The translations under genes were made by a program, and so were the position numbers. Under the pieces are notes generated by a model. That model had not been told where the DNA came from and ran no database searches. It saw only the letters and a list, made by a program, of their open reading frames with translations. This document shows, piece after piece, positions 38,410 to 47,140 of a stretch of 64,000 bases of DNA (position 1 is its first letter; each line of letters starts with the position of its first letter). The DNA is from Sedimenticola selenatireducens DSM 17993 (lineage in GTDB: Bacteria; Pseudomonadota; Gammaproteobacteria; Chromatiales; Chromatiaceae), in contig NZ_ATZE01000014.1 in assembly GCF_000428045.1 (NCBI RefSeq), positions 77,751 through 141,750 on the forward strand. The letters run 5' to 3'.

Positions 38410-38844
38410 ATGAGAGTAATGCTTTACTTTGTCGCCTTTGGTTTTCTGTTTGCATTCGCTATTCCAATGCTGATCAGCACCATTGTTTACGATAACGAAC
38501 AGATTTCCTGGCAGTTACGACAGGGTGCCGACCCTACCACGATCCTGGAGGAGACGGCAGCGGGTCAAGCTGGGAATAACTGCGAGGTCGAAGGGTATCG
38601 CTATCTGATAACCGATGATGGTTATCCCTATGTAAAAGATGAAAATAACCCGTATATTGCGGTACTTATCGAAGATAGAGTTGTGATCTTTATGGTTAGC
38701 GAGGCTAGTAATCTGGCCGTGCCTGTATTGGAAAAAAGGCAAATTCCAGTCGATGCCGCTAAACTCTCGTACATGCTCTCTACCTGTATTGAGAGCGATA
38801 AAAATCCCGGGATTACAAAACTTTTACTCCAGAAAGAAAAATAA
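38410..38844 (+). CDS. Orphan membrane-anchored hypothetical protein (144 aa)
   Basis: I do not recognise this protein. An N-terminal hydrophobic segment (4-25, MLYFVAFGFLFAFAIPMLIS) acts as a signal anchor, followed by a soluble, slightly acidic domain of ~115 residues, probably periplasmic, with two cysteines (in NNCEVEGY and STCIES) that could form a disulfide. GGGCAAGAG precedes the ATG. It follows a strong sigma-54 promoter and precedes the exopolysaccharide genes, so it may belong to the PrsK/PrsR regulon. Confidence 0.65.
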   Translation: MRVMLYFVAFGFLFAFAIPMLISTIVYDNEQISWQLRQGADPTTILEETAAGQAGNNCEVEGYRYLITDDGYPYVKDENNPYIAVLIEDRVVIFMVSEASNLAVPVLEKRQIPVDAAKLSYMLSTCIESDKNPGITKLLLQKEK

Positions 38845-39028
38845 TTCCGTTAACTGTTATGTTTCCAACCCTGGTATTGTAATGTGCTCTGCTGCGGATA
38901 CCGGAGCAACTAATCGATACAGATGAGGAATATGATTCTTTATCTTCTGGCTACAAATCCTTCGATAGAATAAGAAAAAAAAGCCTCAGGGAGTGCAATT
39001 TTTTTGTCTATCTTTAACCATGGAACTT

Positions 39029-39044
39029 GTTGACTTAAGTCAAC
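39029..39044. promoter_or_regulatory. Perfect 16-base palindrome GTTGACTTAAGTCAAC
   Basis: The two halves GTTGACTT and AAGTCAAC are exact complements with no spacer, typical of a binding site for a dimeric regulator. It is about 200 bases before the possible small ORF and 357 before the sugar transferase start. The bound protein is unknown. Confidence 0.45.
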
Positions 39045-39047
39045 GGG

Positions 39048-39073
39048 GGTAGGCGTAACCCTACCTAAGGGTT
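39048..39073 (+). promoter_or_regulatory. Two mutually exclusive leader hairpins
   Basis: GGTAGG (39048-39053) can pair with CCTACC (39060-39065), while AACCCT (39057-39062) can instead pair with AGGGTT (39068-39073). The overlap means only one hairpin can form at a time, the arrangement seen in attenuators and riboswitches. The stems are only six base pairs, so this is tentative. Confidence 0.3.
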
Positions 39074-39240
39074 AAGATTACACAGTACGTTAAAAACAGC
39101 AGTGTCAAAGTTCAGCCTGGACTGGAAATGACAGGACTCTGATACCGTTTTATGTTCCAGTAGTTTTGTAGACACGTAGGCGGGGTAGAATCGTACAAAC
39201 CTCGTTAAGGAAATAAAAAGCAGGGTGCAAGGGAGAGGGT

Positions 39241-39456
39241 ATGAGCGCTCAGGGTAATCCAGACGTTCCATTGATCCGGTTCAATAACAAACAGCAGCAG
39301 CAAAGGCGTTCTGAAACCGGAAATGTGCCTGATGGTGTGGCGCCTGATGGTACTACCAATACAGGTGTCTTTTCGCGCTTTCATTCCATAAGGGGGGAAG
39401 GTGCGGCTGTTCGGACACTTTTTTCATGCTCAGTTTCTGTTGCTTGCCTGTGTTGA
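39241..39456 (+). CDS. Possible small upstream ORF overlapping the sugar transferase (71 aa)
   Basis: An ATG behind an excellent ribosome site (GGGAGAGGG) opens a 71-codon frame beginning MSAQGNPDVPLIRFNNKQ, with a QQQQ run. Its last 56 bases overlap the start of the sugar transferase in another frame. It could be a leader peptide that couples translation to the next gene, or the true N-terminal part before a frameshift. I do not recognise the peptide; it may be spurious. Confidence 0.3.
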   Translation: MSAQGNPDVPLIRFNNKQQQQRRSETGNVPDGVAPDGTTNTGVFSRFHSIRGEGAAVRTLFSCSVSVACLC

Positions 39457-40789
39457 GTATTTCTCGTTTGTGTCTGTCTACCTGTTTGTTATACCCCTTG
39501 TGGAGACTGTCAAACCGTCTGTTACGGCCATGCCTCAATGGCCCGAGGCAGCCTTTGCCGGGATGGTACTGATACTGGCAATTGCGTCCATGGGTCTTTA
39601 TGACACCCGGCAAAGGGAAGGTATCAAGGGTGCACTTATTCGGTTGATGGTGGCATTTCTATCCGGTTTTCTGGCGATGGCGCTGTTGGATTCGCTTTTC
39701 CCCCTGTTCACAGAAGAGCCAAGCCATATCGCTAAATTTGTCCTGGTAGCCTTTATCTACTCCATAGCATTAAGGATATATTTCTATAAGTTTGTTGATG
39801 GCAATATCCTGCAGCGACGGGTCATGGTTGTTGGCGCCGGTAAGCGGGCAGCTACCATTAATAAACTCAGGCGCAAGACGGATAAAAGGGGGTTTGAACT
39901 GGTCGGATTCGTACGGACCTCCAGTGAAGAGGTGGTGCAGGTAGGAAATCAGAAGTTACTCGATATCGACGACGATATTCGAAACTTTGCGATTCAGAAT
40001 CATATTGACGAAATTATTATTGCACCAGATGACAGACGTAGAAAATTACCACTCGACGGTCTTATTGATTGCCGCATGAGTGGAATATCAATTACTGATC
40101 TGCTTGACTTTTTTGAACGGGAAACGGAAAAAATACGACTCGATCTCATTCAGCCAAGCTGGCTGATTTATACCGATGGGTTTAAGCGGAATATTCTCCG
40201 CGCGGCGACCAAACGTACGTTTGATATCCTTATAAGTGCCGTGATGCTGGTGATCTGCTCGCCAGCGATGGTGCTTACTGCCGTGGCTATTCTGCTGGAA
40301 AGCAAGGGGAGAGGGGCAGTTTTATATCGCCAGGAACGCGTCGGGCGTGATGGTAGATGTTTTAATCTCTACAAATTTCGCAGTATGTGTACAGATGCGG
40401 AGCAGGATGGGGTAGCCCGATGGGCTCAACAAAACGACTCTAGAATCACCCGTGTCGGGTCCTTCATAAGAAAATACAGATTGGACGAGTTACCCCAGTT
40501 GTGGAATATTTTTGTCAGTGATATGAGTCTTGTCGGCCCCAGACCGGAACGTCCTGAATTTGTGGAACAGCTCTGCAAGGTAAACGCGCTGTACAAGGAA
40601 CGCCACCGGGTAACGCCAGGATTAGCCGGTTGGGCGCAGGTATGCTACCCCTACGGCGCATCCAAGAAAGACTCAATGGAAAAGCTGCAATACGACCTCT
40701 ACTATGTGAAAAATCATGGGCTGCTGTTTGACTTTTACATACTGGTACAGACCGCGGAGATCATTTTTTTCAAGAAGGGTGTGCGGTAG
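39401..40789 (+). CDS. Initiating exopolysaccharide sugar transferase (PEP-CTERM/XrtA-associated EpsB-like)
   Basis: A 462-residue polyprenyl glycosylphosphotransferase. The start MRLFGHFFHAQFLLLACVEY (GTG at 39401) is typical of sugar transferases of PEP-CTERM/exosortase loci. There are about four N-terminal membrane helices, a Rossmann-like nucleotide-binding middle (VMVVGAGKRAA), another helix, and the C-terminal transferase domain with YRQERVGRDGRCFNLYKFRSM and SLVGPRPERPEFVEQL. It transfers the first sugar phosphate to undecaprenyl phosphate at the inner membrane. Convergent with prsR. Confidence 0.88.
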   Translation: MRLFGHFFHAQFLLLACVEYFSFVSVYLFVIPLVETVKPSVTAMPQWPEAAFAGMVLILAIASMGLYDTRQREGIKGALIRLMVAFLSGFLAMALLDSLFPLFTEEPSHIAKFVLVAFIYSIALRIYFYKFVDGNILQRRVMVVGAGKRAATINKLRRKTDKRGFELVGFVRTSSEEVVQVGNQKLLDIDDDIRNFAIQNHIDEIIIAPDDRRRKLPLDGLIDCRMSGISITDLLDFFERETEKIRLDLIQPSWLIYTDGFKRNILRAATKRTFDILISAVMLVICSPAMVLTAVAILLESKGRGAVLYRQERVGRDGRCFNLYKFRSMCTDAEQDGVARWAQQNDSRITRVGSFIRKYRLDELPQLWNIFVSDMSLVGPRPERPEFVEQLCKVNALYKERHRVTPGLAGWAQVCYPYGASKKDSMEKLQYDLYYVKNHGLLFDFYILVQTAEIIFFKKGVR

Positions 40790-40814
40790 AGAGCCAGCCA
40801 GCTATTGTCAGTTT

Positions 40815-42170
40815 TTACGGCTTGATGTCGTATTTTTCCATTAAACTGTAGAGAGTTGGGCGCGTAATACCTAAATTTTTTGCTGTCTCGGAAATGTTTG
40901 AGTCAGCATGATTCAGTGCCCGCAAAATAGCCTTTCGTTCAGCTTCCCGACGAACCTGCTTTAGATTTAGCGGTGTAGACTCTTCATCCGGTGCGGCGAG
41001 TTCAAGGTCTTCAATCGTTATCAGCGAGCTTTCAGCCATGATGACAGCGCGTTTAACCCGACTCTCTATTTCACGCACATTGCCCGGCCAGTCGTAGTGT
41101 TCAATAGCAAGAATAGCGTTTTTCTCAAAACCGTTTATCTGTTGATTGTACTCTTGGCTGAAACGCTCAAGAAATGCCTTGGCTAACAGTAACGCGTCTC
41201 CTTCACGCTCCTTTAATGGCGGTATTTTTATCGTAACTTCGCTGATTCGGTAATAAAGGTCTTCCCTGAATCGCCCCTCTTCAATCAGATTCTGAATATT
41301 CTGGTGAGTTGCACAGATAATTCTTACGTCTATAGGGATTTCCTCACGTCCCCCAATCCTCTCCAGGATACGTTCCTGTAGAAAACGGAGTAGCTTGGCC
41401 TGGAGATCAAATGGCAGATCACCAATCTCGTCGAGGAACAGGGTACCTCCATTAGCGTACTCTATTTTGCCCTTGGTCTGTTTCGAGGCGCCGGTGAATG
41501 CGCCTTTCTCATAACCGAAAAGTTCACTTTCCAGCAGGTTTGCCGGTATGGCTGCGCAGTTGATGGCGACCATTTTATGATCAGACCGTGGACTGAGTTC
41601 GTGCAGGGCCTGCGCAAATAACTCCTTTCCGGTGCCACTGGCGCCAAGTAATAGGGTTGTTATATTGGATGGCGCGACCTTTTCGATTGTTCTGCAAACC
41701 TTAAGCATTTCCGGGCTGGTTGCAATGATGCCATTGAGGGGAGTACCGGACCGATTCTGTTGAAGTTTGATATTTTCCTGTTCGAGTTCATTTACATGAT
41801 AGGCACGCTTAACAATTAGTGACAGAATTTCCGGCTCAACTGGCTTCTGGCAGAAATCATAGGCGCCAAGGGCAATTGCCTTAACGGCGTTTGTACGGTC
41901 ATTGTCCCCGGTTACAACGATAATTTTTGTGCCCGGGGCAAGTGCGAGGATCTCTTCCAGTGTGGCAAGGCCCTCGCTGACGCCACCAGGGTCGGGGGGC
42001 AATCCCAGGTCAAGCGTCACAACCGCTGGCTGGTGACGGCGGATCTGTGTGATGGCCTCCTCCCTGTCTCCGGCCATCAGCACCTCAAAATCATCGAAAC
42101 ACCATCTTAGTTGACTCTGTAGGCCTTCATCATCCTCAACGATTAACAGGTACTTATTCAAATCCGCCAC
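40815..42170 (-). CDS. prsR: PrsR-type sigma-54 dependent response regulator
   Basis: A 451-residue regulator: receiver domain with D13/D14 and phospho-acceptor D54, AAA+ domain with Walker A GASGTGKE and the standard GAFTGA sigma-54 loop, and a C-terminal Fis-type helix-turn-helix (NISETAKNLGITRPTLYSLM). The opening and the LDLGLPPDPGGVSEGL segment are typical of PrsR, the regulator paired with PrsK in exosortase/PEP-CTERM bacteria. It should activate sigma-54 promoters of extracellular matrix genes; one strong candidate lies at 38184. The start is 47 bases after the prsK stop, in the same operon. Confidence 0.92.
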   Translation of the reverse strand: MADLNKYLLIVEDDEGLQSQLRWCFDDFEVLMAGDREEAITQIRRHQPAVVTLDLGLPPDPGGVSEGLATLEEILALAPGTKIIVVTGDNDRTNAVKAIALGAYDFCQKPVEPEILSLIVKRAYHVNELEQENIKLQQNRSGTPLNGIIATSPEMLKVCRTIEKVAPSNITTLLLGASGTGKELFAQALHELSPRSDHKMVAINCAAIPANLLESELFGYEKGAFTGASKQTKGKIEYANGGTLFLDEIGDLPFDLQAKLLRFLQERILERIGGREEIPIDVRIICATHQNIQNLIEEGRFREDLYYRISEVTIKIPPLKEREGDALLLAKAFLERFSQEYNQQINGFEKNAILAIEHYDWPGNVREIESRVKRAVIMAESSLITIEDLELAAPDEESTPLNLKQVRREAERKAILRALNHADSNISETAKNLGITRPTLYSLMEKYDIKP

Positions 42171-42217
42171 TGGTTACCTCACTCTTGTAATTTTTTTTGT
42201 GTCTGTCTTGTACGGAG

Positions 42218-44281
42218 CTACTCTGTAGGCTTTGCATAGGGTAGGGTGATACGAAAAACCGACCCTTCTCCTGGTGTGCTTGTTACGCTGATATCGCCAT
42301 TCAGGCTACGAATATACTCGCGGCTTTCATACACCCCGATCCCCATTCCTGTCAGGCCCTTGGTAGAGTCAAAGGGGTGGAAGAGGCGCTGTTTTATAAA
42401 TTCCTGGTCCATGCCAGTCCCGTTGTCTTTAACTTCCACGACCGCCTGATCTGAGATTCGTGTTATGTCGATGATAACATGTCCGTCATTCGGTGTGGCG
42501 TCCTGGGCATTCTGGATGATATGACCGAACACTGTCGCCAGCTGTTCCTTATCGGCGTGGACAAAAAGTTTATTCGGGACTGGATGGAGTTCAGGCGCGG
42601 GCTTTCTTGTGGCATCTGTAGTGGTTACATCTGCCAGTAGTAAACCCAGATCGATACGCTGTGAGCCGCTGCCTCGCATACCACTCTTCATCTGTTCCAT
42701 CAGATTGGTCATACGCTTGACTGAGTTTCTGACGGTACTGATTACATCATCGACAAACTCTGGTTTGTGTTTGTGTCGCTCGGCATTGGAAACAATCAGC
42801 GACTGTTGCGCGAGAATATTCTTGAGATCATGCACAACATAGGCGGATAGCCGATTGAAGGCCTCAAACTGGCGTGCCTGGGTCAATGCCTTTTCAGATA
42901 GATGTTGCGCCAGATGGCTGGCGGCCTGTTGTCCGGCCATTTTTAACAGATCCCTGTCTTCCCAGTTGATTGAGCGTTGTGACTGGGAGCGTGAAATGAT
43001 GATAAATCCAAACACTTTGGTTTTGAAAAGCAGCGGAACAATCAACCAGGCATTAGGAATGGCTGTTAGCCAACCGGGTGGCGAGAATCCCTCGTAAAGA
43101 TCCGGGTTCCGCCGATATTCATCCAGATCAACCAGCCACTGGTTTTTTTCCAGGAAGCTACATAGAGGGTCATGTTCTGCAGTGATTCCTATAATCGGCT
43201 CAGGCATATTCAGGCTGCTGTTGAACTCGTACTGGCCACCATCACGCCTGATCCAGAGAGACCCCCCTGTACTGTTGACCAATACCGAGATGGCTCGAAT
43301 AACCCTCACAGGGACATCCTCGTCACTTTCAGCGAGTGTCTGTGTAAACCGCAACCACTCTTCCCGATAGTCATATTTGTAGTTGAAAAAGTGTTTGCTA
43401 AGAAAGACCCTGAGCTTTGCGCGAATCGTTCCGGAAAAAAGGATGATCAGGAGGAGTGCACCTGTTCCGCTCAGGAAGGCAATCTGCAGAGTAGACCCCC
43501 AAGATCCTCCGTAAAAGCGGATGTAATAGCCAGCCGAAGCCATAACCAGCAGATAAATTCCGGCCCCCATCAGGGTGATGGATTGGAATACAACATTTCT
43601 GGATATGTAGATATCCAGGGACCACTTGGGATTGCGGGCTACCGATATGGCAATCAGCGGAACCATTAAACCGTTCACGATGCCTCTGGCGTTCCACAAG
43701 GCCGGATTGAGTTGCTTGAACAGAAGCGCATCTGCAAACATGAAAAAATCGTAAGCAAAGGTGCAACCAATGCCAATGCAGAGATGCTTGATTGCCCAGC
43801 GTTGCTCGACTGCAGAGTTTCTGAATAGTTGCTCCAGCAGCAGCAGGGCAATGATGTTAAAGGCGACCCAGATTCCTAAAGTAGCGTCGCGGTTTATCAG
43901 GCTGACATTTGAAGTGAATACGGCAAACAACGGAAGCAGTACAGTAATGATACCGGCGATCACCAGAAAGGCGAAGAATAGGTTAATAGGGGTAATGCGT
44001 AAAAGGCGGCCAATCTTTTGGCTGCTGTTGGACTGAACGCTCTTCAACAAAAATAGGCACCAGAAGGTATCCCGGCCCAGCTCCAAAAGCTGCATGATGC
44101 CGGGAAAGGTTATCAGCGACAGTGCAGAAAGAGCGGAAATTCCAGCCCAGATTGTGGAAAAACTGCTGGCAAGTATCAACAAACGACCGAGTGTTCTGCC
44201 TCGCCAGGAAGTAATAAGCAGGGCAGTCAATGCGGCGTAGGCAAGGAAAGCAAAAAGATAACTGAAAAATCCTATATTCAA
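42218..44281 (-). CDS. prsK: PrsK-type membrane histidine kinase
   Basis: A 687-residue sensor kinase. The N-terminal 300 residues hold about eight membrane helices, followed by a GAF-like domain (about 320-460). A degenerate histidine box lies around VVHDLKNILAQQSLIVSN, and a HATPase_c domain has KDNGTGMDQEFI and LTGMGIGVYESREYI. The architecture matches PrsK. It pairs with PrsR directly downstream. The stimulus is unknown, but the membrane-embedded sensor suggests a cell-envelope signal. Transcribed away from the tviC gene. Confidence 0.92.
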   Translation of the reverse strand: MNIGFFSYLFAFLAYAALTALLITSWRGRTLGRLLILASSFSTIWAGISALSALSLITFPGIMQLLELGRDTFWCLFLLKSVQSNSSQKIGRLLRITPINLFFAFLVIAGIITVLLPLFAVFTSNVSLINRDATLGIWVAFNIIALLLLEQLFRNSAVEQRWAIKHLCIGIGCTFAYDFFMFADALLFKQLNPALWNARGIVNGLMVPLIAISVARNPKWSLDIYISRNVVFQSITLMGAGIYLLVMASAGYYIRFYGGSWGSTLQIAFLSGTGALLLIILFSGTIRAKLRVFLSKHFFNYKYDYREEWLRFTQTLAESDEDVPVRVIRAISVLVNSTGGSLWIRRDGGQYEFNSSLNMPEPIIGITAEHDPLCSFLEKNQWLVDLDEYRRNPDLYEGFSPPGWLTAIPNAWLIVPLLFKTKVFGFIIISRSQSQRSINWEDRDLLKMAGQQAASHLAQHLSEKALTQARQFEAFNRLSAYVVHDLKNILAQQSLIVSNAERHKHKPEFVDDVISTVRNSVKRMTNLMEQMKSGMRGSGSQRIDLGLLLADVTTTDATRKPAPELHPVPNKLFVHADKEQLATVFGHIIQNAQDATPNDGHVIIDITRISDQAVVEVKDNGTGMDQEFIKQRLFHPFDSTKGLTGMGIGVYESREYIRSLNGDISVTSTPGEGSVFRITLPYAKPTE

Positions 44282-44589
44282 TGCGGCTTACCCTGAATTA
44301 TTTTGATTCTGGTCCATTAGATGTGTTGCAATTCCCCGGCTTCAACTGTGGTGTATCAGCATCCCGATTGTACCGTTGTGCCTGATCCTTTTTAAATACC
44401 CGGGCAACAGGTTGTACCATTAAGATTCCTTGGCCCATGTTAACTTATTATCACTGGCCCCGGGGGGGCTTTGAAAGTACAATCTGCTGAATTATTAACA
44501 GCTTGGCTGAAATGCCCCATGGCTGATTCACAATGCATCCGGGATGTCTTCAATACAGCAGGATATGAAGGGTGAGGTAGGTCTAGCAA
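44282..44589. other. Divergent promoter region prsK / tviC
   Basis: 308 bases with no gene. They include a CCCCGGGGGGG run near 44459 and AT-rich segments. No sigma-54 site with correct GG-N10-GC spacing and good flanks was found on either strand. Confidence 0.45.
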
Positions 44590-45627
44590 ATGTCTGCATT
44601 TATGCAAGTTCGGGACGAACTTCGGGTTAATCCACGTACATGGTTGATCACCGGTGTTGCCGGCTTTATTGGTTCAAATCTTCTGGAGGAGCTGTTACAG
44701 CTTGACCAAACGGTTGTGGGGATGGACAACTTTGCCACCGGTCATCCGCATAATCTGGAAAAAGTCCGAGCCCTGGTTAGCGAAACCCAGTGGCAGCGGT
44801 TCACCTTCCATGAGCTGGATATCAGGAACGTTGAGCACTGCAGGATAGCCACTGACGGGGTTGACTACGTGCTTCATCAGGCCGCTCTTGGCAGTGTGCC
44901 ACGCTCAATTAACGATCCTTTGACAACCAATGACACCAATAGTACCGGCTTTTTGAATATGCTGGTTGCCGCCAGGGATGCCAAGGTGAAACGTTTTGTT
45001 TACGCGGCCTCTTCCTCCACCTATGGCGACCATCCGGGGTTGCCGAAGAGAGAGGAACTGATCGGCAGGCCGCTTTCGCCTTATGCTGTGACTAAATATG
45101 TGAACGAGTTATACGCGGATGTTTTTGCGCGAACCTACGGTATCGAGTCAATTGGACTGCGATATTTTAATGTGTTTGGACCGCGACAGGACCCAAAAGG
45201 CGCCTATGCTGCGGTAATTCCGCGTTGGATAGAAGAGCTCTACAGGGGCACGTCATGTCGCATTAATGGCGATGGGGAGACATCCCGGGATTTCTGCTTT
45301 ATCAATAACACCGTGCAGATGAATCTGCTGGCCGCGACAACGTCCAATCCGGAAGCGGTAAATCAGGTTTACAATGTCGCATTTGGTGTCCGTACAACAC
45401 TCAATCAGCTTTTTCGCGAGATCCGGGAGCGTCTTGCCCGGCACCATGAACATGTTGCCGGCGTACAGCCGGAATATGTAGAGTTTCGGGCCGGCGATGT
45501 ACGGCATTCCCTGGCGGATATTTCCAAGGCGACAGCACTGCTTGGCTATGCGCCAACGCATGATCTACAGCAGGGACTGGATGTTACAACTCAATGGTTT
45601 ATTGAGGAATTATCTGTAACAAACTGA
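44590..45627 (+). CDS. tviC: UDP-sugar 4-epimerase, TviC/WbpP-like
   Basis: A 345-residue extended short-chain dehydrogenase. The NAD-binding motif is [17 protein letters not shown], the catalytic serine region is [15 protein letters not shown], and the YxxxK pair is in [13 protein letters not shown]. The sequence resembles the UDP-N-acetylglucosamine / UDP-N-acetylglucosaminuronate 4-epimerases TviC and WbpP. With the next gene it would make UDP-N-acetylgalactosaminuronic acid for the capsule or exopolysaccharide. The precise substrate is inferred from this pairing. Confidence 0.87.
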   Translation: MSAFMQVRDELRVNPRTWLITGVAGFIGSNLLEELLQLDQTVVGMDNFATGHPHNLEKVRALVSETQWQRFTFHELDIRNVEHCRIATDGVDYVLHQAALGSVPRSINDPLTTNDTNSTGFLNMLVAARDAKVKRFVYAASSSTYGDHPGLPKREELIGRPLSPYAVTKYVNELYADVFARTYGIESIGLRYFNVFGPRQDPKGAYAAVIPRWIEELYRGTSCRINGDGETSRDFCFINNTVQMNLLAATTSNPEAVNQVYNVAFGVRTTLNQLFREIRERLARHHEHVAGVQPEYVEFRAGDVRHSLADISKATALLGYAPTHDLQQGLDVTTQWFIEELSVTN

Positions 45628-45768
45628 AATAATTGATAAAAAATACTATTTTGCGGGCAGGTTAGTTCCCTGCAGACTCCCCAACCTTAACTCTAACCGG
45701 GGAGGGGAGGCTCAGTTTTTACAATGGCTGGCCCGCTCTAAGGGCGTCAACAAAAATCAGGAATGATA

Positions 45769-47082
45769 ATGGACAAAATTGCAGTTGTGGGTCTTGGATA
45801 TGTTGGGTTACCGCTTGCGGTAGCGTTTGGTAAAAAGCGCGACACCATCGGTTATGATCTGGATGAACGAAAGCTTACCAATTATAGGAATGGATCCGAT
45901 CCAAGTGGTGAAGTTGAACCTGAAGATCTGGCCATTGCCTCACATCTCGAATACACCAGTGACCCATCCCGCCTTGCTGAAGCGTCGATTGTCGTGGTGG
46001 CGGTGCCAACGCCGATTGACCATGCCAGAAAACCTGACCTGTCACCCGTAATCGGAGCTTGTCGGACTCTGGCTGCTAACTTGAAACCAGGGGCTACGGT
46101 CGTTTTTGAATCAACGGTTTACCCGGGTTGTACCGAGGAGGTCTGTGTACCCATTATCGAGCAGGTATCCGGTATGCAGTGGGCCGGCCGCGATGGAACT
46201 GATAGTGGTGACCGCAACCGCGGCTTCTATATTGGCTACTCACCGGAGCGTATCAATCCGGGCGACAAGGAAAATCGTCTTGAAACAATCGTTAAGGTGG
46301 TCTCCGGGGATACACCGGTTACCCGCGAACTGGTCGCTGAACTCTATGAGAGTGTAGTCACGGCTGGTGTATGCCGAGCTTCTACCATAAAGGTGGCGGA
46401 GGCTGCCAAGGTGATAGAGAACACCCAGCGTGATCTGAATATTGCCTTGATGAATGAACTGGCGATGATTTTCCACAAAATGGGCATCGATACTGTAGAC
46501 GTTCTTGAGGCCGCCGGTACCAAATGGAATTTCCTGCCATTTCGTCCAGGGTTGGTCGGGGGGCACTGTATTGGCGTGGATCCCTATTACCTGACCTATA
46601 AGGCGGAGGCTGTTGGTTATCATCCTCAGGTGATTCTTGCAGGACGCAAGACCAATGATGGTATGGGCAAGTATATTGCTGAACAGACGGTAAAACGGAT
46701 GATTCAGGCCGGGCATTCCGTCAATGGCGCCAAAGTGGTTATTCTGGGACTGACGTTCAAGGAAAACTGCCCGGATCTGAGAAACTCACGGGTCGTGGAT
46801 ATTATCGACGAGTTGAAGAGCTACAACTGCGATGTGTGCGTGACTGATCCCATGGCTGACCCTGAAGAGGCGATGCATGAGTATGGCGTCCAATTGAAAA
46901 GCTGGGAACAGCTACCGCAGGCCCAGGCAGTTATTTTGGCGGTGGCTCATAGCCACTATCAGACGCTATCGGCCGCGGATTTTAAGGCAATTATGCAAGA
47001 CGGTGCGGTAGTAATGGATGTGAAGTCGAAGCTTGACAGGGAAGCCTTCTCGGAAGCAGGCGTTAAACTCTGGAGACTTTAG
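45769..47082 (+). CDS. tviB: UDP-N-acetylglucosamine 6-dehydrogenase, TviB/WbpO-like
   Basis: About 437 residues of the UDP-glucose/GDP-mannose dehydrogenase family. The N-terminal NAD site is VVGLGYVGLPLAVAFGKKR, and the catalytic cysteine lies in GLVGGHCIGVDPYYLT. I start at ATG 45769, since AGGA lies six bases before it, rather than the ATG at 45763 which would touch the ribosome site. It oxidises UDP-GlcNAc to the uronic acid. It follows tviC and ends at a strong bidirectional hairpin. Confidence 0.92.
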   Translation: MDKIAVVGLGYVGLPLAVAFGKKRDTIGYDLDERKLTNYRNGSDPSGEVEPEDLAIASHLEYTSDPSRLAEASIVVVAVPTPIDHARKPDLSPVIGACRTLAANLKPGATVVFESTVYPGCTEEVCVPIIEQVSGMQWAGRDGTDSGDRNRGFYIGYSPERINPGDKENRLETIVKVVSGDTPVTRELVAELYESVVTAGVCRASTIKVAEAAKVIENTQRDLNIALMNELAMIFHKMGIDTVDVLEAAGTKWNFLPFRPGLVGGHCIGVDPYYLTYKAEAVGYHPQVILAGRKTNDGMGKYIAEQTVKRMIQAGHSVNGAKVVILGLTFKENCPDLRNSRVVDIIDELKSYNCDVCVTDPMADPEEAMHEYGVQLKSWEQLPQAQAVILAVAHSHYQTLSAADFKAIMQDGAVVMDVKSKLDREAFSEAGVKLWRL

Positions 47083-47089
47083 TTTTATC

Positions 47090-47129
47090 TCATCAAAGAA
47101 GGGATATTTTACGATCCCTTCTTTGATGA
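47090..47129. terminator. Bidirectional terminator hairpin between tviB and the ExeA-like gene
   Basis: A perfect 16-base-pair stem TCATCAAAGAAGGGAT / ATCCCTTCTTTGATGA with an 8-base loop (47106-47113) lies between two convergent genes, 8 bases after tviB and 12 bases after the minus-strand gene. AT-rich flanks on both sides suggest termination in both directions. Confidence 0.8.
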
Positions 47130-47140
47130 TAATTTATAAA

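Larger units (their letters stand above)
38845..39240. other. Leader region of the exopolysaccharide sugar transferase
   Basis: 396 bases without a supported gene. It is AT-rich at first and then holds a perfect 16-base palindrome and a pair of overlapping hairpins (separate entries), suggesting a regulatory leader for the next genes. Confidence 0.5.

Noticed and set aside
45660-45673. GG-N10-GC spacing between tviC and tviB
   Set aside because: Only the four invariant bases fit; such a spacing occurs often by chance and the flanks do not match sigma-54.
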